The notes under the pieces are model-generated. The model saw only the letters and a program-made list of their open reading frames with translations, was not told the DNA's origin and searched no databases. This document shows positions 7,905 through 12,679 of a stretch of 12,679 nt of DNA, in pieces (position 1 is the stretch's first letter; the number at the start of each line of letters is the position of its first letter). A program made the translations under genes and the position numbers. This DNA comes from Nautiliaceae bacterium (GTDB taxonomy: Bacteria > Campylobacterota > Campylobacteria > Campylobacterales > Nautiliaceae), in the NCBI GenBank assembly GCA_027008345.1, contig JALTBU010000009.1, forward strand, positions 1-12,679. The letters are read 5' to 3'.

Positions 7905-9040
7905 ATAAAAATGCTTCGGTAAGGGTTTGTCATATTACAACTGTTCATAATGTGTTTGATGTGAGAATTTTTTATAGGGAGTGCGTTACTCTCGCAAAAA
8001 ATGGGTATGAAGTTTATTTAATTGGCACTTATAATAAAGAAATCTATACTAATGGGGTAAGAATAATCCCATTACCTGAAAGAAGAGGCAGATTATTTAG
8101 ATTCTTCATTAAAGACTGGATTGCGTTGGTAAAATCTTTCAAAGTGAAAGCAAAAATCTATCACTTTCACGACCCAGAATTGATCCCCATGGGGATAATT
8201 TTAAAACTATTTGGTAAGAAGGTCATATATGATGTTCACGAAAACATTAGTCTTCAAATAGCAACCAAAAATTGGATCCCTCCTTCGGTTAGAACTGTTA
8301 TTTCACAAGTTTTATTTATAATAGAAAAGGTTGCTTTGCGCTTTTTTGATCATATAATAGTTGCAGGTAAAGATATTAAAGAGCAAACGCATTTTAAACC
8401 GTTTCGCTACAAGATTTCTCTTTTAAGGAATTTACCTGTTGTTGATATTGACGAATCTATAATGAAGGCAAAAAAATTTGATAAGATAAGATTTATTTAT
8501 ACTGGAGGTATGACAAAAGATAGAGGCATTCTTGAAATTGTAAAAGCAGCGAACAAAATCGAGTCTGATAAATTTGAGTTGTTCCTAATTGGTACATTCA
8601 AATCTATTGCTTTTGAGAATAGAGTTAAATTTTTCATAAGGGGCAGCAATAGAATTAGATATATAAGTCAGCTTCCTTACAAGCAAATGTTTAAGTTTAT
8701 ATCTAAATGTCATGTTGGCTTAATATGTTTTAAAAGAACGGCTAATAATGTAGGTGCTCTTTCTGGTCGTAATAACAAAATTTATGAGTATTTACAAAGT
8801 GGGTTAGCTGTAATTGGTTCTAATTTTCCCGAGTGGAAAAAGTTTATAGTAGGTAATAAAATAGGGCTAGTAGTAGATCCAGATAAGGTTGATGAAATTG
8901 CGGACGCTATGCTATACTTCATTAATAATCCTGAGCAGTTAAAAACAATGGAAAGAAACGCAAAGGATCTTTCATATAAATATATTTGGAGAAATGAGCA
9001 AAAAATTTTGTTAGATATTTACAAGGAGCTACTGAAATGA
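7901..9040 (+). CDS. family 4 glycosyltransferase (GT-B fold)
   Basis: A cytoplasmic or membrane-associated retaining glycosyltransferase of 379 residues. The N-terminal domain starts with VRVCHITTVHNVFDVRIF and contains the HFHDPELIP motif (H88 to P95) and VIYDVHE (residues 108-114), all usual in GT4 enzymes of polysaccharide loci. The C-terminal nucleotide-sugar domain has FIYTGGMTKDRG, a VGLICF strand and NNKIYEYLQSGLAVIGS (N291 onward), the modified EX7E region. I chose TTG 7901 as the start. GGAAGGGAGAG lies just before it, it overlaps the upstream stop by 4 bases (TTGA), and the remaining 8 residues lead straight into the first beta strand. The in-frame ATG at 7826 would add 25 residues that simply read through the toroid gene in another frame and has no better site. 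Donor and acceptor cannot be told from sequence. Confidence 0.85.
   Translation: MNKNASVRVCHITTVHNVFDVRIFYRECVTLAKNGYEVYLIGTYNKEIYTNGVRIIPLPERRGRLFRFFIKDWIALVKSFKVKAKIYHFHDPELIPMGIILKLFGKKVIYDVHENISLQIATKNWIPPSVRTVISQVLFIIEKVALRFFDHIIVAGKDIKEQTHFKPFRYKISLLRNLPVVDIDESIMKAKKFDKIRFIYTGGMTKDRGILEIVKAANKIESDKFELFLIGTFKSIAFENRVKFFIRGSNRIRYISQLPYKQMFKFISKCHVGLICFKRTANNVGALSGRNNKIYEYLQSGLAVIGSNFPEWKKFIVGNKIGLVVDPDKVDEIADAMLYFINNPEQLKTMERNAKDLSYKYIWRNEQKILLDIYKELLK
9023..9028 (+). promoter_or_regulatory. Shine-Dalgarno site of the 2-epimerase gene
   Basis: AAGGAG lies in the last codons of the glycosyltransferase gene, 8 bases before ATG 9037. The ATG overlaps the upstream TGA (ATGA), so the two genes are probably translationally coupled. 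Confidence 0.7.
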
Positions 9041-10125
9041 AAATTGTTTCAATAGTAGGCGCGCGTCCGCAATTTGTAAAAGCTGCTGTTGTTTCTGAGC
9101 AGTTTAGAAGTAAAGGTATTAGCGAAATTCTCGTACACACCGGCCAGCACTACGATTTTAATATGTCTGAAATTTTCTTTGAAGAACTTGGAATTTTTAA
9201 ACCCCAATATAATTTAGGGGTCGGTTCTGGCCTTCAGGGCGAGCAAACTGCAAAGATGCTTGTGGGTATTGAAAAAATTTTGCTAAAGGAAAAACCGGAT
9301 TTTGTCGTTGTGTATGGAGACACGAATTCTACTCTTGCAGGTGCTCTTGCTGCAGTTAAATTACACATTCCTATTGTGCATGTTGAGGCGGGACTCAGGA
9401 GTTTCAACAAGAATATGCCTGAAGAGATTAATAGAATTTTAACAGACCATTCTTCTGATTTACTATTTGCTCCTACGGATACTGCAGTAAAAAATCTTAG
9501 GGAAGAGGGGATTTACAAAAATGTATACAATGTAGGCGATGTTATGTTCGATATAGCGCTTAAAGTTAGCAAAAGTGTGGACGATTATAGAGTGTTGAAA
9601 GAGCATGAACTAATTCCTAAAAAATACATACTTACTACAATTCATAGAGCTTCCAATACTGATTCAAAAGAAAATCTTAAAAACATTTTTAAAGCTTTAA
9701 GAAAATTGTCCGAAACTTATAAAATCTTTTTCCCCATCCATCCTAGGACTCAGAAAGCAATGGACCTTTATGGCATTTCTGGCCTGGTTGAATCAAGCAA
9801 TCTTATTCTAAGTGAGCCCGTTTCTTATAAGGAAATGATTGCTCTGGAAAGGAATGCTAAAGTGGTGATTACTGATTCAGGAGGGATCCAGAAAGAAGCG
9901 TATTTTTTTAAAGTACCGTGCGTTGTCGTTAGAAGCGAAACTGAATGGGTGGAGCTCGTGAATGTTGGATGGAACTTTTTGTCCGTGGTTGAAACAGATA
10001 GTATAATAAGGACGGCTGAGTATGTAATAAGTAAAGAAAAGTTTCCAGCATGGAAACCGTTTTTCGGAAAAGGCGATGCCAGTAAAAAGATTGTAGAGGT
10101 GTTAATAAAAAATGCAGGATTGTAA
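9037..10125 (+). CDS. wbpI: UDP-2,3-diacetamido-2,3-dideoxyglucuronate 2-epimerase (WbpI type, WecB fold)
   Basis: A cytoplasmic non-hydrolysing sugar-nucleotide 2-epimerase of 362 residues. It is expected to convert UDP-GlcNAc3NAcA to UDP-ManNAc3NAcA, the last step of the pathway begun by the wbpA-E genes upstream. WecB-family residues are all in place: D95 in YGDTNST, E117 in VHVEAGLRS, E129/E130 in NMPEEINR, H203 in TIHRASNTD, then FPIHPRT and ITDSGGIQKEA, which binds the UDP moiety. The first loop reads GARPQFVKAA rather than the GTRPE of WecB, and the acidic loop reads RSFNKNMPEE; both, as I recall the family, are the WbpI-type variants. With the four partner genes present, this favours WbpI over UDP-GlcNAc 2-epimerase (WecB). 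GC looks higher here than in the polymerase region. The last 14 bases overlap the next gene. Confidence 0.87.
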   Translation: MKIVSIVGARPQFVKAAVVSEQFRSKGISEILVHTGQHYDFNMSEIFFEELGIFKPQYNLGVGSGLQGEQTAKMLVGIEKILLKEKPDFVVVYGDTNSTLAGALAAVKLHIPIVHVEAGLRSFNKNMPEEINRILTDHSSDLLFAPTDTAVKNLREEGIYKNVYNVGDVMFDIALKVSKSVDDYRVLKEHELIPKKYILTTIHRASNTDSKENLKNIFKALRKLSETYKIFFPIHPRTQKAMDLYGISGLVESSNLILSEPVSYKEMIALERNAKVVITDSGGIQKEAYFFKVPCVVVRSETEWVELVNVGWNFLSVVETDSIIRTAEYVISKEKFPAWKPFFGKGDASKKIVEVLIKNAGL

Positions 10126-11365
10126 GAGTATATGGATTTTAAACCATTACGCTATTACGCCGGATTTGCCTGGCGGTACAAGACACTTTGACTTTGCAAA
10201 GGAACTTACAAAAAGAGGATATAGTGTAACTATATTTGCATCTGCTTTTATTCATGGAATTTTTGAATATCGAAAACTAAACAAAAAGGAAAGGTGGAAA
10301 GTTGAAAATTACGACGGAGTTAACTTTGTTTGGATAAAAACTTTTCCGTATAAAGGGAATGGCGTAAGACGGATTCTAAATATGCTTTCTTATTTTGCTT
10401 CTGTAGAACATATAGGAAAGTTATCTGCGAAAGGAGACAGCGCACTATTTGAAGCACCGGATATAATAATTGGTTCCTCTGTTCATCCTTTTGCAGCGTT
10501 AGCCGGTTATAAACTTTCAAATTTTTATAAAACTCCTTTTGTTTTTGAGGTCCGGGATTTATGGCCTCAAACTCTTATTGAACTGGGCAAAATTAGCAGT
10601 GAAAACCCTATTGTTGTAATTTTAAGAAAGTTAGAGAAATATCTTTATAAAAAATCCGATAGAATCATTGTTTTACTTCCAAGAGCCTCCGACTACATAG
10701 AGGATCTTGGTATTTCCGGAGATAAGATTGTATGGATTCCTAATGGGGTGGATATCGAAAGATTTTCTTTTGCAAAAGAAAATAACGATAATAAAAAGAA
10801 TAAGTTCATCGTTTCCTATGTTGGTTCTCACGGTGTTGCAAATAATCTGGATACTTTAATTGAGGCAGCAAAGATTTTACAGGTTAATGGATATAAAGAT
10901 ATTTTAATAAGATTGGTTGGGAGTGGGGCTGAAAAAGAGCGATTAATCAGGAAAGCACAGATACTTAGCTTAAAAAATGTTGTTTTTGAAGATCCTGTAA
11001 GTAAGGTTAGTGTCCCATACACTCTTGCGAAGAGCGATGTACTTTACTTTGGCTTGCTTGGTAGAAATCTATTTAAGTATGGGATAAGTTCTAATAAATT
11101 ATTTGATTATCTTGCTGCGGGAAAACCTATTGTATTTGCTTCCAATGCATCCAATAATCCAATTGAAGAAGCTTCTGCTGGAATATCGGTTACTCCTGAA
11201 AATCCGGAATCAGTAGCAAATGCAATAATTAAACTATACAATATGAGTGAGAGTGAAAGAAAACATATGGGGAAAAAAGGGAAAGAATATGTCGAAAAGA
11301 AATACAGCATACCGGTTCTGGTAGATAAGTTGGAAAGTCTTCTTAATAGTTTGTGTAAAGATTAG
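10112..11365 (+). CDS. family 4 glycosyltransferase, WbuB-like
   Basis: A 417-residue GT-B glycosyltransferase. The N-terminal domain opens with IWILNHYAITPDLPGGTRH, whose glycine-rich GGTRH loop is typical of WbuB-like transferases, and has EVRDLWPQTLIELG (D149, W151) at its end. The linker motif WIPNGVD starts at W208. The C-terminal GT1 domain contains YVGSHG, LVGSGAEKERL, and SNKLFDYLAAGKP (N328, K329, D332), where an aspartate takes the usual place of the first glutamate of EX7E. WbuB of E. coli O26 transfers an N-acetylated deoxyamino sugar, which makes a HexNAc-type donor plausible here, but the sequence does not settle it. GAGGTG at 10096-10101 lies 10 bases before ATG 10112, within the epimerase gene. 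It is the last gene of the run: after its TAG there are 154 bases without a gene. Confidence 0.86.
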   Translation: MQDCKSIWILNHYAITPDLPGGTRHFDFAKELTKRGYSVTIFASAFIHGIFEYRKLNKKERWKVENYDGVNFVWIKTFPYKGNGVRRILNMLSYFASVEHIGKLSAKGDSALFEAPDIIIGSSVHPFAALAGYKLSNFYKTPFVFEVRDLWPQTLIELGKISSENPIVVILRKLEKYLYKKSDRIIVLLPRASDYIEDLGISGDKIVWIPNGVDIERFSFAKENNDNKKNKFIVSYVGSHGVANNLDTLIEAAKILQVNGYKDILIRLVGSGAEKERLIRKAQILSLKNVVFEDPVSKVSVPYTLAKSDVLYFGLLGRNLFKYGISSNKLFDYLAAGKPIVFASNASNNPIEEASAGISVTPENPESVANAIIKLYNMSESERKHMGKKGKEYVEKKYSIPVLVDKLESLLNSLCKD

Positions 11366-11420
11366 AAAAATACTGTATAATGTGTTATATTTTCTATTGC
11401 TCTGTTATATAAGTACTATC

Positions 11421-11441
11421 TTCTATTATTCTTCTATTATT
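11421..11441 (+). repeat. short direct repeat TTCTATTATT x2 in the spacer
   Basis: Two exact copies of TTCTATTATT (11421-11430 and 11432-11441) are separated by one base, in the AT-rich spacer between the last glycosyltransferase and the protease gene. The period is 11 bases, about one helical turn, and the repeat sits upstream of the candidate promoter. It could be simple-sequence drift or a small binding site. Confidence 0.5.
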
Positions 11442-11464
11442 ATGTTGTATTGTAATCACTTTGT

Positions 11465-11492
11465 TTGTGTGTATCAAAATGTATGATATAAT
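11465..11492 (+). promoter_or_regulatory. extended -10 promoter for the secreted protease gene
   Basis: TGaTATAAT at 11484-11492 is a perfect extended -10 element. It stands 27 bases upstream of the protease start codon, so a transcript would begin about 20 bases before the ATG, just upstream of the ribosome binding site. The -35 region is weak: TTGTGT at 11465-11470 with a 16-base spacer, or TTGTTT at 11461 with 20 bases. Extended -10 promoters commonly tolerate a poor -35. It indicates that the protease is transcribed separately from the polysaccharide genes. Confidence 0.6.
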
Positions 11493-11508
11493 AAAACATA
11501 CACTAAAC

Positions 11509-11514
11509 AGGAGG
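11509..11514 (+). promoter_or_regulatory. Shine-Dalgarno site of the protease gene
   Basis: A perfect AGGAGG followed by T lies 5 bases before ATG 11520. It fixes the start of the secreted protease and predicts strong translation. Confidence 0.8.
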
Positions 11515-11519
11515 TTCAT

Positions 11520-12679
11520 ATGAAAAAGAAGTTATTGATTTTACTATTCTTGGTGGTTTTTGTTTATACCATTGCAGGATTTGGATCGCTGCATGTCATA
11601 GCAAAGGCAAAAACTTTACCAGGCGGCCTTGGGCTATTGCCAGGTTGGGCTGACAAGGCAAAAGTCCCGCATATAACTCTGAAAGATACTAATGCAATGA
11701 GTTTACCTGCATCAGTGGATCTTAGTAACCTACTTCCGCCTGTAGGTAATCAGGGCCAGCAGGGTAGTTGCGTTGCATGGGCGGTTGGGTACTACTACAA
11801 AACTTTTACGGAGCATAAAGATGAGAACTGGGATGTAACTACCGACGCTCATCAGTTTTCACCGGCATTTATTTATAATCAGATCAATGGAGGCAATGAC
11901 AACGGCTCTTCTTTTAATAGTGCATTTCAATTGTTAAAAGACAAAGGCTGTGACACGCTTAAAATATTCCCATATAACGACCAGGATTATACTACGCAGC
12001 CTACACAGGAACAGTTGAATTTGGCAGTTCCTTTTAAAATTGATAGTTATGCAAATATTTTTTATGGCAGATATGTTAATAGTAATGCAGGTGCGCCTAC
12101 TACAAATTGGCAATGGGCAGGAACTGCGCTTACTGATCAGGATATAGTCAATTTAAAAAATATTCTTGCTGATGGAGGTATTTTTGTAATTGGTATCCCT
12201 GTTTTTTCTACATGGTATCATTCTGGTTTTGGAGCTAATGATTATATACATCAGATACCTGCTGACGGAGAAGTAACATTTTATGGTTACCACGCTGTAA
12301 CGCTTGTTGGTTATGATGACAATATGCATGGCGGAGCGTTTAGAATGGTTAATTCCTGGGGGACAGATTGGGGAGATGATGGATTTACCTGGATTACCTA
12401 TGATTGGGTGAAACAATGCGTAGAAGAAGGCTGGGTAATGACAGAGCTATCTCCTGATTTTACTGTACAGGTTTCAACTCCTAATGGAGGGGAAAGCTTT
12501 AATAGTGGAGATAATTGCCAGATACAATGGAATTCCTCCGATGCAGGCGGAGGAAATGCGGAATTCGCGAAGTATGCAAATATATACTATGTTCAGAATA
12601 ACTCTTCACATACTATTGCATCACATGCAGACAATACAGGGAGTTATACCTGGACTATACCTGATAATTTGCAGGGTGA
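11520..12679 (+). CDS. secreted papain-family (C1) cysteine protease with C-terminal Kre9/KNH-like domain, 3' end outside window
   Basis: My translation gives 386 codons with no in-frame stop; the frame is still open at the right edge. Residues 1-30 are a signal peptide: MKKK, a long hydrophobic core, and a likely cleavage after AKA (residue 30). The catalytic domain covers about residues 60-310. The oxyanion glutamine is Q78 and the nucleophile C84 in QGQQGSCVAWAV. The histidine is H258 in GYHAVTLVGYDD and the asparagine N278 in VNSWGTDWGDDGF, so the C1A triad is complete. The papain disulfide cysteine three residues before the nucleophile is replaced by Q81. There is no recognisable long pro-domain, only about 35 residues. 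From about residue 316 a second domain starts with STPNGGESFNSGD, and NTGSYTWTIP follows later, like the Kre9/KNH-type beta-sandwich repeats on bacterial surface proteins. Its role is unknown; surface protein processing or nutrition is possible. Confidence 0.85.
   Translation, partial: MKKKLLILLFLVVFVYTIAGFGSLHVIAKAKTLPGGLGLLPGWADKAKVPHITLKDTNAMSLPASVDLSNLLPPVGNQGQQGSCVAWAVGYYYKTFTEHKDENWDVTTDAHQFSPAFIYNQINGGNDNGSSFNSAFQLLKDKGCDTLKIFPYNDQDYTTQPTQEQLNLAVPFKIDSYANIFYGRYVNSNAGAPTTNWQWAGTALTDQDIVNLKNILADGGIFVIGIPVFSTWYHSGFGANDYIHQIPADGEVTFYGYHAVTLVGYDDNMHGGAFRMVNSWGTDWGDDGFTWITYDWVKQCVEEGWVMTELSPDFTVQVSTPNGGESFNSGDNCQIQWNSSDAGGGNAEFAKYANIYYVQNNSSHTIASHADNTGSYTWTIPDNLQG

Noticed and set aside
11364..11395. 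AT-only hairpin after the last glycosyltransferase (AGAAAAATA pairing with TATTTTCT) as a terminator
   Set aside because: The stem has no internal GC pairs beyond one, needs a bulge, and lacks a clear U tract after a stable stem. I could not support it as an intrinsic terminator.
12153..12416. 87-codon open frame on the minus strand inside the protease gene
   Set aside because: Antisense to the region encoding the catalytic His and Asn motifs; no independent support.
1..12679. CRISPR arrays, tRNA or rRNA genes, IS elements, toxin-antitoxin or phage-defence genes
   Set aside because: I saw no regularly spaced repeats, no cloverleaf or rRNA-like segments, and no transposase or defence motifs. 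The coding space is filled by polysaccharide genes and one protease.

Overview
The window reads as one co-directional surface-polysaccharide locus of a low-GC bacterium. All nine complete or partial genes up to position 11365 are on the + strand, and most are joined by short overlaps or start within a few bases of the previous stop. A separately promoted secreted protease follows. Strong AGGAGG-type ribosome binding sites, TATAAT -10 boxes and a MurJ-family flippase indicate Bacteria. AT-rich codon use and long T/A runs indicate a genome of roughly 35% GC. No rRNA or other taxonomic marker is present; Firmicutes, Caldisericota and similar low-GC anaerobes all fit, and I cannot choose between them.

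Layout. Positions 2-967 hold the C-terminal part of a MurJ/MviN-type lipid flippase cut by the left edge. After a 65-base gap with a possible promoter, 1033-5198 hold four sugar-nucleotide genes: UDP-HexNAc 6-dehydrogenase (WbpA type), Gfo/Idh/MocA 3-dehydrogenase (WbpB type), hexapeptide N-acetyltransferase (WbpD role) and PLP aminotransferase (WbpE type). Positions 5210-9040 are a more AT-rich centre with a Wzy-like polymerase, a VpsJ-like (alpha/alpha)-toroid protein of unknown activity and a GT4 glycosyltransferase. Positions 9037-11365 hold a WecB-fold 2-epimerase of WbpI type and a second GT4 glycosyltransferase. A 154-base spacer with an extended -10 promoter precedes a secreted papain-family protease that carries a second beta-sandwich domain and runs off the right edge.

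How the genes work together. WbpA, WbpB, WbpE, WbpD and WbpI are the five activities that, in Pseudomonas and Bordetella, convert UDP-GlcNAc to UDP-2,3-diacetamido-2,3-dideoxy-D-mannuronic acid. All five are here, with the epimerase separated from the other four by the polymerase, the toroid protein and a glycosyltransferase. I infer that this acidic diamino sugar is built into a repeat unit by the GT4 enzymes, flipped (possibly by the divergent MurJ-like protein) and polymerised by the Wzy-like protein. A priming sugar-phosphate transferase and a chain-length regulator are not in the window, so the locus probably continues to the left. I see no phage, IS element, CRISPR array, tRNA or rRNA. 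I did not find a convincing undescribed system; the least explained items are the VpsJ-like protein, the altered flippase motif and the two-domain protease.
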